64,000 nt of DNA from Hortaea werneckii (Eukaryota; Ascomycota; Dothideomycetes; Mycosphaerellales; Teratosphaeriaceae): NCBI GenBank assembly GCA_037044905.1, contig JBAOKB010000147.1:434001-498000 (forward strand), written 5' to 3'. The notes under the pieces were generated by a model, which saw nothing but the letters and a program-made list of their open reading frames with translations, ran no database searches and was not told where the DNA came from. Both the position numbers and the translations under genes were made by a program. Each line of letters begins with the position of its first letter. Positions within the stretch are counted from its first letter, which is position 1. Shown piece by piece: positions 47,137-56,200 of the stretch.

Positions 47137-48065
47137 ATGGCTGACGAGAAACATCCGCTCGAAGAGCCACCGAGCTACGATGATGCCTCAGCGCCACTCG
47201 TCCCGCCCGCTGAGAAATCCAATGCCGGTCCCCAAGCACCGCTACGAAGAGGACCAGGACCACCGCGTCCACTGGATCTACCAGCCCTGAATGAACTCCG
47301 AGGCAAGCGAGTCATCCTCGCATCCGCCTCACCGCGCAGGAGGCAATTACTCGCACAGGTACGCACCCTCCTCCCCAAACCGCAAAACCTCCACCAATCC
47401 CCCCCTTCAAGAGCCGACCAGAGCTCTCACTGAGCGGCGAGTAACAGCCACCGTGAGCACAGATCGGCCTAAGCGACCTCGACATCGTCCCCTGCACCCT
47501 ACCGGAGAACCAAGACAAGAGCCTAGCGCCCTTCGAATATGTCCTCCTCACGGCGGAGAACAAGGCGCGCCACATCTACCAGACCGAGATCGACAACCCG
47601 GCCAAGGGGGAGCCGCGCCTGGTGCTCGCCGCCGACACGGTCGTGAGCACGCACCTGGGCCAGATCTTGGAGAAGCCGCGCAACGAGCGCGACCACATGA
47701 CGATGCTCAAGACGCTGCGCGATCTGAATAACGGGTGGCATAAAGTGTTCACGGCCGTGGTGGCCATGGCGCCGCTGGAGAGCGCCGTGGATCCCGGGTA
47801 TGCGATGGAGACGCATGTGGAGGAGACGGCGGTCAAGTTCGACGGCAGCGTCACGGACGAGCTGCTCTTGAGCTATGTCAAGACGCGAGAGGGGGCCGAT
47901 AAAGCCGGAGGCTATGGGATCCAGGGGTTAGGAAGTATCCTGGTAGAGAAGATCGACGGCACGTTTGATAATGTGGTCGGGTTGCCGTTACGGGCGACGT
48001 TGCAGTTGATCGAGAAGGTTATGGTGGATCCTGATGTCCCGGCTGAGGTTGACAGTGTGTTGTAA
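47137..48065 (+). CDS. Maf/Ham1-like nucleotide pyrophosphatase (septum formation Maf family)
   Basis: Exon 1 47137-47358, intron 47359-47462 (GTACGC..CACAG), exon 2 47463-48065; 274 aa. The Maf core is clear: RVILASASPRRRQLL (substrate loop, SASPRR), FEYVLLTAENKAR, LVLAADTVV with the catalytic Asp, and KAGGYGIQGLG. Maf proteins hydrolyse dTTP, UTP or modified nucleotides to monophosphates and so guard against their incorporation; bacterial Maf also affects septum formation. Fungal forms have an extra N-terminus, here about 55 residues of disordered sequence with EEPPSYDD, a PPxY motif that could bind WW domains. Probably cytosolic. The frame is intact. Confidence 0.9.
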
Positions 48066-48805
48066 GGAGGCGCGCGTGACGTCAATGCATACATACGAGT
48101 ATCTTTGAGATGCTTGGAGGATTCTTAATGACACGGCTGATACGGTAGATAGACGGTAGGGTGGCGTTCTCTGTCCCTTTCAAGCTTTCAATGGGCTTCG
48201 CTTTCCTGTCTTAATATGTCCACAGCGTAGATCCGCTGATTTCGTGTACAGTCTGACAGTTTACAGAAAGGCATAGTCTTTTTAAATCACCTGCATACAA
48301 ACATTACCAAGCGAAACGAGATTACTCAAGCGCGAAGCATCAGGCCCGCCACCTGACTGTGACCGTGCTGGCTTGAACTATGTACCTTCCACCTGCATGC
48401 GCGGATCAGCTCCATCAGAAACATTTGTTTCTGGTCCGATTATTCAACAGAACATCACTTTACCCATGCACTCTCAATGCGAAGCAGATAATGCTCAGTG
48501 ATGCGAAATACAGACAGCAGCAACCCCTCCCGAACAGGCACGGCTGCAACTCCCATGGCGACAGGTCTCGCACTGCGGCTACGAGAAAGGTTCGCTTTGC
48601 CCGACTGCATCGAACCCGGCTCAATCTAACCACTCTCCCGATTCCAAAGTCGCCGTCACTCCCTCGTCTAGCAGACCTAGCGACCTGCATACCAAATACC
48701 TGCCTTCAACCCCAACCACCAGACCTCAGCATGCCTCTGCCGACTCCCAGGCCAGACAGGCCTCCGTCTCACTGCCCTTGGCCCAACACCGCCCCCAGAT
48801 CCAAA
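48066..48805. other. Intergenic region
   Basis: Downstream of the Maf-like gene. Long overlapping open frames at 48.4-49.0 kb on the plus strand are Pro/Arg-rich with no domain and I do not accept them. Confidence 0.4.
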
Positions 48806-49174
48806 TTACACATGCTGCACAGCACTAGGCCGCAGTTGAGCACCGACCGCAAGCGTCCTATCAAACTCCCCCACCTCCTCCGCCGCGCTGCGCGGCTCTT
48901 GGAGTATAGACTCCGACCTCAGAGACGTCCAAAGGGTATCAATCGCAACCTCTTGCTCGGTTTCTGCCGTTGTGCTAAACCGGATGGCGGGTTCGGAGAA
49001 GGGGCTGGAACGATGGAGCGATGGATGATGAGGCTCTGGATCTGAGGGGGTGGGGTTGGTGGGATTCGGGTATGCTGGAGGATGGGGTTCATGACGGGGC
49101 GCGGGCAGTGATGCGGATATAGACAGACAGGAATACTCGCTGTGGCGTTGTATGCTCCTAAAGCTTTGCAGCCC
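48806..49174 (-). CDS. Possible terminal exon of an unrecognised small protein
   Basis: A minus-strand frame of about 122 codons, open from 49174 to a stop at 48806-48808, with no Met, so it would need an upstream exon. The composition changes along it: Pro/Ser/His-rich first (PAYPNPTNPTPSDPEP), then a protein-like C-terminal part (FSEPAIRFSTTAETEQE, DTLWTSLRSESILQEP, EEVGEFDRTLAVG). The FSEPAIRFSTTAET stretch resembles the end of a mitochondrial presequence, which is only an impression. A candidate first exon begins with the ATG at about 49269 (MPKRVQRRELLLRTF), but I could not find a splice pair that joins the frames cleanly. Family unknown. Confidence 0.3.
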   Translation of the reverse strand, partial: GLQSFRSIQRHSEYSCLSISASLPAPRHEPHPPAYPNPTNPTPSDPEPHHPSLHRSSPFSEPAIRFSTTAETEQEVAIDTLWTSLRSESILQEPRSAAEEVGEFDRTLAVGAQLRPSAVQHV

Positions 49175-49651
49175 TTACGGTGTTTGTTGGGGTTTCCTCC
49201 CGAATTGCCTACGCTCATTGGGAAAGTTCGCAGGAGGAGTTCTCGTCTTTGAACGCGCTTTGGCATCTTCTTCTGTTCGCTCACACGTAAACAGCCCGAT
49301 CCAACGACTTGTGACTACAGTTCTTTCCCGGTTTGATTGTATTGCTACGATGGTTGCCTACCAGCAAACAGTTATTCAGCGATGGATCTGCTGACTCTGA
49401 TTGCCACCTCTACCCTGCCTCCCGGAATCGTCATCGGTGAATAAAGTCACATTGCCAACATCTCACATCACAACTCCCATCACACTCACCAATCGAAAAA
49501 ACACACTCGCAAAAAAAAAAAAAAACAAAAAAAAAAGACCAGTCAAATAGCACTCTGCTCACCCCCCTGCGCCCCAAACCCGCACCACCGCTCCCGACCC
49601 CAGGCTCACGCAAAAAAACCGAACCCCATCATCCCGTATCCCTCACCCAAA
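49175..49651. other. Intergenic region
   Basis: Includes an A-rich tract at 49511-49536. No coding frame supported beyond the possible first exon mentioned for the 48.8-49.2 kb frame. Confidence 0.4.
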
Positions 49652-50012
49652 ATGCCAGCATGGCTCCGTCGCCTCTTCCCCTGCTTCAACGTGATCCCCT
49701 CCGACCACTCTCCCCCCACCCTACGACCCGCAGAGCAAATCCACCTCGACTCCAGAAATCGCGAGAGGCGGCAAGGTACGCAGTCACCCGGACACCCTTA
49801 CTACAGACCACGGAGTAGTCGCGCGCGACGGGGGAGGGTTGTTGTCCGTGAAGTTCGTGCTCAGACCTAGATTAGTCGTTGGAGTAGGGGAAAGGCTCTT
49901 TGGGGTCCATGGAAGGAGTAGTTGATCAGTGCATGGTTATTACACGTAACTTTTTTTTATTGTCCCGATAGATGTAGAAGCCGAACAAGAGCAAAAAAGG
50001 CTGATGGAGTAA
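49652..50012 (+). CDS. Small basic/coiled-coil protein, or first exons of the downstream gene
   Basis: The ATG at 49652 opens MPAWLRRLFPCFNVIP and runs to 49775, where GTACGC begins a plausible 196-nt intron ending CCGATAG at 49971. The next exon reads DVEAEQEQKRLME and stops at TAA 50010-50012, giving about 54 aa. The same frame carries on past the stop with strongly helical sequence (see findings). Alternatively a further short intron leads into the long frame at 50.08-51.69 kb, which lacks its own ATG. I cannot decide between these. Family not recognised. Confidence 0.4.
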
Positions 50013-50076
50013 ACCAGATACGAATGGGCCACGCTACGAGCGGAATAGGCTGAGGAAAGGGAAGACCGCATCGGCG

Positions 50077-51693
50077 TTGTCATTGAGAGGGTTATCATGG
50101 CGACAGCTAAAATGTCTCAGCATCCCTTGGGGACCTTTAAGAAAGCACCATAAGGCTCCGCCGGCGCTGGAGGACATCAGCCCAACTATCAATTTCGAAG
50201 CGGATTGCACGGGCAGACGTAACTCCTGGGGCCAAGAAGTCCAGAGTACCCGCCTGTCATCACAGACACTTCGCCCACGGATCTCCGCTTCGCACGAGGA
50301 CTTGATAGCCGCGCATGATGCCGAGGGTCAGGTGGTTCTATATCGCTGTCCGAAAGTCTACGATAGGACGCTGACTGCCTTGCGCCCCTCGCCGCAGCCT
50401 TCTTCGTCCGGAATGCTCTCGTTTAGGGCGTCCGAGGAGGAGGAGATCGTGAGAGAAGATGCGGAGGAAGTTGTGTATGTGCATGAGGATACTGATCAGA
50501 GAGGAAGGTATAGAGGTGATGACCAAGGCAGGCTTGCTGGGTCTTGGTTCTGGGAAGAGGGAGTTTGCGAATTGGGAGCGGAATTGGGAAGTGAATCCAC
50601 GGCGATCACGCCACATATTGTAGCGAATGAGGTTCAACAACTGGATCATCGCCACAGGCCGACACTTCATATCCATCGCCCGAGGCGAGAAAATGAACCA
50701 GCGAGCTCGCAGGGGCATGGCACGCTGAAATCGAGTGTGCCTGAGCGAGCTGGATGGGACAGGTCCGCTGTTGGATACTATGGTGCTACTGACAACCGGT
50801 TATCACATTGCATCCAGCACCATTCCGAGACTCAGGTCGAAGTCCCAGCAATCGGCCCTGCAAGCTTTACGAGCGTGTATGATGAGAGAGCCGTGGAAAT
50901 CGAAGCGACACCTCCACGGTCGCCTCCCCTTTGCGAGCTCGCTGGAATTTTTGTTGGCGACATGCAAGCCAGGATAGCACCAGCAGCCATAGCTCTTGCT
51001 GAAGAAACCCATGCCGGAAAGGTTAACAGGGTTTTCTCAGACTCTGATCCAGGCAAGCAGTCTACGCTTGGCTCAGCAGAAGAGCCGGCCGAGCTTGAGA
51101 GTGGTGAAGCGAAGTCTGATGTCGGGTACAGTGAAGACGCCGCATGGTTGGGCACGTTCGACATTTCTGAAAGTCAAGCTCTGACCTGGACTGAGGATAC
51201 TTGTGCCTGTCTTGTCGAAGTCATGGGCCGGATGCAGGCAGAATGGTCTCCGAATGATCAGTGCTCCTATCCAGAACCATCAAACGGACCCATCGCTACG
51301 GAGAGCGGGGCAATCAACACGGAAGAAATGCACCGGCCGGCGGGAGTCGAAAAACAGCAAGGCTTGGTAAATTCCATAGTCGATGCACAAGTGAGCTCCG
51401 TTGTGTCTGCGCTCATGGGTTTGTCAACCGCCTCGCCGTCGATCTCGCGACGAGCCAGTACAATTCGACCAGACAGTATTGCAGAAGGCGAAGCTCTGGC
51501 CGAAGAGCATGAGAAGTACGTTCCGTACCGTCTGAGCATGCCCCGTAGTTCCAGTGCGAAGCTGCCAACCTATACTTGTTACTCGCCACCTCTGCATCGT
51601 CCTGCAAGAAGGATAGCCAGCTCGAGAAGCAGCTACGGAAAGCGAACAAGCTCTGCAACAGCTCCTGATGGCCTCTGGAACAGTCCGAAGTAG
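50077..51693 (+). CDS. Acidic disordered protein of unknown function
   Basis: One frame is open from before 50077 to a stop at 51691-51693; the codon at 50077 is TTG and the first in-frame ATG is at 50413, so the true start probably lies in an upstream exon, perhaps at 49652. Counting from 50077 the product has 538 residues. It is rich in Glu, Ser and Pro, with an acidic block (SEEEEIVREDAEEVVYVHED), an aromatic patch (GSWFWEEGVCELG) and a helical segment near residues 375-395 (TWTEDTCACLVEVMGRMQ). The C-terminus is basic and Ser-rich (SRRAST, RRIASSRSSYGKR). No domain recognised. It converges on the FRG1 gene with a 36-nt gap. Confidence 0.55.
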   Translation: MSLRGLSWRQLKCLSIPWGPLRKHHKAPPALEDISPTINFEADCTGRRNSWGQEVQSTRLSSQTLRPRISASHEDLIAAHDAEGQVVLYRCPKVYDRTLTALRPSPQPSSSGMLSFRASEEEEIVREDAEEVVYVHEDTDQRGRYRGDDQGRLAGSWFWEEGVCELGAELGSESTAITPHIVANEVQQLDHRHRPTLHIHRPRRENEPASSQGHGTLKSSVPERAGWDRSAVGYYGATDNRLSHCIQHHSETQVEVPAIGPASFTSVYDERAVEIEATPPRSPPLCELAGIFVGDMQARIAPAAIALAEETHAGKVNRVFSDSDPGKQSTLGSAEEPAELESGEAKSDVGYSEDAAWLGTFDISESQALTWTEDTCACLVEVMGRMQAEWSPNDQCSYPEPSNGPIATESGAINTEEMHRPAGVEKQQGLVNSIVDAQVSSVVSALMGLSTASPSISRRASTIRPDSIAEGEALAEEHEKYVPYRLSMPRSSSAKLPTYTCYSPPLHRPARRIASSRSSYGKRTSSATAPDGLWNSPK

Positions 51694-51729
51694 GAATAGG
51701 AATAGATCCAACGTCTGCCATCCAGGCTT

Positions 51730-52632
51730 TCAAGCAAACTTGTCATGTTTCCCTTTAACCTTCACATCAAGCATAGCCTCATGATAATTGCCTTCTCGCC
51801 TCGCCCTCTTCAGCTTCCTGACCTCCTCATCATCCAACCGCCTCCCCACCTCTTCCTCCAACTCCTTCCGACTGATCTTCGCCCGCACCTTCTCCGCCTT
51901 TTCCACCTTATGCTTCGGCTTAAACCTCGCCTGCATCCTGATCCCGATCCGCGTGTTGTCCCCAGCTTCCTCCGCGTCCCCTCTAACCTCCGGCAACGCC
52001 ACCGCATCCGCATCTTCCTCTCCTCCTCCCTGCCCAACAGAAATATACGTCCCCCGGCCAGACTGCACTTCAAACAACCCATCCCCTCCTCCATCTCCTC
52101 CCCCAACAGGCCGCAAACAGAACCTCTCCTCCGGCCCCATCGCCTCCCTCGTCGCCGTCACCGACCCAAACCTATCACACGCCAAAAACCTGCCATGGTG
52201 GCCCTTGAAAGTGAAATCCCCCTCGCTGCCTACGACGCGGGTCGCGATCCAGACCTGACGGACATCGTGCGGCTCGGCCGAGTCCGGCAGCCCTTCGACG
52301 AGGTTCTCGATCTTCTGCGCGAAGACCTTGCCGAGCTGGTCGACGGAGAGGGAGGTGGGCAGGTGCGACGGTGAGCGGGTGGGTGTGGGTAGGACGAACA
52401 TGATGGGGCCTGCGATGTCGGAGAGGTGCTCGGCTGAGACCCAGTTCTCGTCTTCGGCTGCGTCGTCGGCTTGCTGTTGTTGTTGTTGTGAGGCGTGTGT
52501 AGTGGCAGTAGCAGTAGTCGCGACGGTCTTGGGGTTCGGAGCCCCATCTTCTTTAATATCGCCAGCCTCGTCCTTCTGGGTTCGTTTCCGCTTCTTAGGC
52601 TTTTCGCCTTTGAAAGCTAATGGCTTGACCAT
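51730..52632 (-). CDS. FRG1: FRG1-like protein
   Basis: Single exon, 300 aa. A basic nuclear-signal-like N-terminus (KGEKPKKRKRTQK) is followed by low complexity with a Gln run (residues about 49-54), then the FRG1 beta-trefoil: ENWVSAEHLSDIAGP, QVWIATRV, FKGHHGRFLACDRFG, and RFCLRP. The charged C-terminal helix contains KAEKVRAKISRKELEEEVGRRL. FRG1 proteins are nucleolar and Cajal-body associated, linked to pre-mRNA splicing, rRNA processing and F-actin bundling. A Gly/Asp-rich insert (GGGDGGGDG) sits within the trefoil. The frame is intact. Upstream lies the 3' end of BLM10 in the same direction. Confidence 0.88.
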   Translation of the reverse strand: MVKPLAFKGEKPKKRKRTQKDEAGDIKEDGAPNPKTVATTATATTHASQQQQQQADDAAEDENWVSAEHLSDIAGPIMFVLPTPTRSPSHLPTSLSVDQLGKVFAQKIENLVEGLPDSAEPHDVRQVWIATRVVGSEGDFTFKGHHGRFLACDRFGSVTATREAMGPEERFCLRPVGGGDGGGDGLFEVQSGRGTYISVGQGGGEEDADAVALPEVRGDAEEAGDNTRIGIRMQARFKPKHKVEKAEKVRAKISRKELEEEVGRRLDDEEVRKLKRARREGNYHEAMLDVKVKGKHDKFA

Positions 52633-53260
52633 TGTTGATCTTGTGCTTGGAATAATTGAGAGCTTCCAAACCAGAAGGGCGGTTCTTCCAGAGAGAGCGA
52701 GAAGTTGAAAGGCGCGGAGATAACGGGGTTAGTTCCAGACGTTGGGCCACAGAAGGAAGTAGCGGGAACAAGACGCTCAGGAACAATAGCAAATCATAGC
52801 AAATCATAGCATATCAACCTGGATACAGGGCATTACTCATTACCTAGGCAGGTAATCTTGCTTCTCGCATCCTGGCTAAGTGCCGTCAGATCGAACGCTT
52901 ACACAAATCTCTTCATACCAGGAAAAATGGGGACATACATGCATCTAGATGTGGACCTTTATTAAACGAAAATGGGGCAACAAGACAACAAAACGCCCAG
53001 TGTATTCCCATGCACTTCTCATCGTCGTCCTTTTGCCATTTGGGGGTATCGCTCATGCTAATTTCCATGCCGTCGCAGCAACTTCCCTCCCGACATTATT
53101 TCGAGTCCCAAACGCCCTATGAGATCCCAAGAAAGAAAGTAAGAAGAAAAAACACCACCAGCCCCATCTTTCGATAACTCTCCTTGCCATTAACCATCCC
53201 ATAAAAGCTGGCAGCGCGAGAAAGGACCATTCCGCACACCCCTTCGTACGATCGTGCTTC
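52633..53260. other. Intergenic region between tandem minus-strand genes
   Basis: Holds the FRG1 promoter and BLM10 3' region. An imperfect 10-base repeat (CAAATCATAG, twice at 52790-52809) is visible. No coding frame. Confidence 0.5.
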
Positions 53261-56200
53261 TTAAGCGAAATAGCTCTTCCACAGAACCCCCTCAAGATCC
53301 TCAAGTTGCTCGGTAGTAAAAGCCTATGATAGCAAATAAATGTCAGCCAACGGAACCTACATTCTAACCAAAAGGGAGGGGGGGGGGGGGGTAAAAAGTC
53401 TCACCTTCATATCAATCTGCCAAGTATCCTGCCTCGTCTTCTTAAACTCACTCAAAATGCTCTTGACGCTCTTGCCGACGGTCCCCGGGTCGCTAGCCGC
53501 GCGACCCGCCAGCGTGGCGAGGACCTCCGGCAACCACTCCGGCGGCGGACTCGTGTAGGGGAAAGCCTGCACGAGGGCGCCGAGACCCAGCACGGCGGCG
53601 TGGCGGGTGAGGACTAATCGGTTGCTTTCCGGAGTCGGGGTGCTAGTCCCCGTGCTGTCCGCCGGAGCGCCCTTGGAGGGTTTCTTAGGGAGCGGGTTGT
53701 TGATGAGGAGGTTCGTGAAGTGTTTCTTCAGATCGCGGATGGCTTCTTGGCGGAAGCCGACGGGCGAGCAGCGTACCATTCCGCTGAGAGTCGCGGCAGC
53801 TCCGAGACGGACTTCGAGCTGAGCATCGTGGAGCATGTCGCGGACGCACTTCATGAGATCGCGGGACTGCTTTTCCGGCATGAGGAAGAGGTGGCGGAAG
53901 TAGATGACTTGGATGTTGATCAGGACGCGGAGGCGCTGGTGCCAGAATGGTGCTTCCTTTCCGATCTTGATGAGGGAGGCGACGAAAGCGTCGTCCTCGC
54001 CTGGGCGGTGCGGGATGTTGGGCAAATGACGGAAGACGTGGTATGCAAGAGATTGCAGCTCTGGGTCTTCCTTGACATCCATCATGTGCAGGAGCTGCTC
54101 CATGAAGGCACCCGGGAAGAAAGGCACAAGCACCGTGCTGTCGTAAGACGAAAGCGAAGTGTCCAGCCACAACAGCACCGTCTTGCTCGCCTGGGTATAC
54201 GACGTCGGGGTCTGGATACCCGCCGGCCGCTCCTTCCGCCAAGTCTCCAATCGATCCAAGACATTCCTCACAATCCCCGTGAACTCCTCCGTAGGCTGAT
54301 ACGGCCGCGTGCCGATACTCGAAGCCGCCTTCTGCGTCTCAAGTAAAGTTGGAATATCCTTGTAGCTCTCGTGATACCTCGTCTTGAAGATGGTAGCAAG
54401 CGTACCACCCATGACCTCCCGCACTTGCTTATACGGGTGATCAATGTGCGCGAGGAAGTCTTCCACGATCGGTCGGTGTAGCTGGAAATGCCAGCCAAGT
54501 GCACTGATGATGAGATGCAAGAGCGTAATCTTGGAGCTCTCCTTGAAAGCGGCATTCGTATCCATGTCGAGCCTGAAACCGGCCAGCCAATCGACCAGCG
54601 GCCACGCACGTCGTGGATCCTTACCGCCCACCACCAGCGTAACGAAAGTGGACCAGTATGAGCTATTCTCCGGCGTCAGGCCATCAGTGAAGATACGTCG
54701 CACGATCGGGAAAGCAAAGTCCCAGACCTGCGTCTTCAATTCCGTTTCGAAATCTTCAGAGCTGGACAACATAGCGCCCATAATCTCCGCCATAGCACGA
54801 TGCTGGTGCTTGTCGGTCCCGTCTCCGTACACGGCCTTCGTGAGATCCTTGAAGTCATCCCACTTAGCCTTCGTCAAGCCATCGGCCATAAGATCCATAG
54901 CATACGCCACGATCATGGAGCTGGACATGCGGAAGCGATCGGCAGTCTGGTCTCGTGGTTCCTGCTTCATGTAGCCAAAGTAGGTCGAGAGCCAATGGCG
55001 ATCGATCTGAGCGCCCATCGTCCGACGAACATGCTGCTCCACATCATCGTACTTCAGCTGGCTAGGACCCGTGCGGAAAGCACGCATCGTCTTCTGCCAG
55101 ACGAGCCATCCAGGATAATCCCCATCGATATATGCCTCGGCCTCTGGCTGCGCGAAAGAATCGAGATACCGCTGGGTCCAGTCAGGATCTTCCCTAGGGC
55201 AAGGCACCGATACTTCATCTGGATCTTGCTGCGCATCGAGCAAGTAATTCTCGTATTTGTGGCCGACCAGGGCCCGCGTCTGCGCCAGGCTGAAGATAGC
55301 GTTCAAGCTGGTCGCGTACAGAGTCCTGAGGCTGGGATGTGGATCAATGACGCCCTTGACCACAAGCTCGAGCATGCCATCCGAAGCAACCGTCTCGAAA
55401 CGATAGTCCAGTCCAATGACCATGACAGCCGTCCTACTGGCTTTCTTCCAATGAGAGTTCCGAACCTGCTCAATCAGCTCCTTGGCCAACTCCGCCTTCT
55501 TCCCCTCCACCACGGCACGTCTCTTCTGGAATCTCGCCTTCTTAGCCGGCACCAAACTCCTCGCCTCCTCTTTCGACCTCGCAATCGTACGCGGCGATGA
55601 CGAGACACTCTCCCTATCCTCATCATCACCCGGCCAAATCGCATCCAACGTCGCTTCATCCAGAACGACCATCCGATCCATCGCTTTCGTCATGTCCTGG
55701 ATAGCAAAGCTGGTTCCGCCGACCAACTTCTGGATACTCGGACGATCCGTCTCGCTAACCCGGATGAACAACCGAATCATCCTCGGCGCAAACCGCCAAT
55801 TGCGCCCGAGCGTCTTATTTAAGCTACCGAACATCAAGCTGAAGACTGCGCCTTTAATGCGGGGGTGTTCGTTCTTCTTGAGAGCATTCTCCAGCGCGTC
55901 GAGCAGCGGTGGGATCATTAGAGGCTTTGCGCCGATCAGAGACTTGACGGCCTGTTCGCCTGCAGACTGCGCCGTGCGGCGAATGTCAGTGTAGATGCTC
56001 GTGCAACTATGCGCGAGATCGAGCAGAAGCGTCTTGTCCAACTCCGAGGCCGCGCGTGGATGCTCGTTGAAGCGCACGCGCTGGAAATGGTACAGATTGG
56101 CTCTTCGGATGAGCAGCGGGCGTGGGTACTGTTTCCGCGTTCCGCTGAACTTGTAAGGGTGGATGTCCGCGCTCAGCAATCGTGTGAGACGGTCGAGGAC

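Noticed and set aside
48380..49045. Plus-strand open frame of about 220 codons
   Set aside because: Pro/Arg-rich composition typical of a shadow frame, no domain; the opposite strand has a more protein-like frame.
50077..50412. TTG at 50077 as a start codon
   Set aside because: Non-ATG starts are rare in fungi; the frame is open upstream, so an upstream exon or the ATG at 50413 is more likely.
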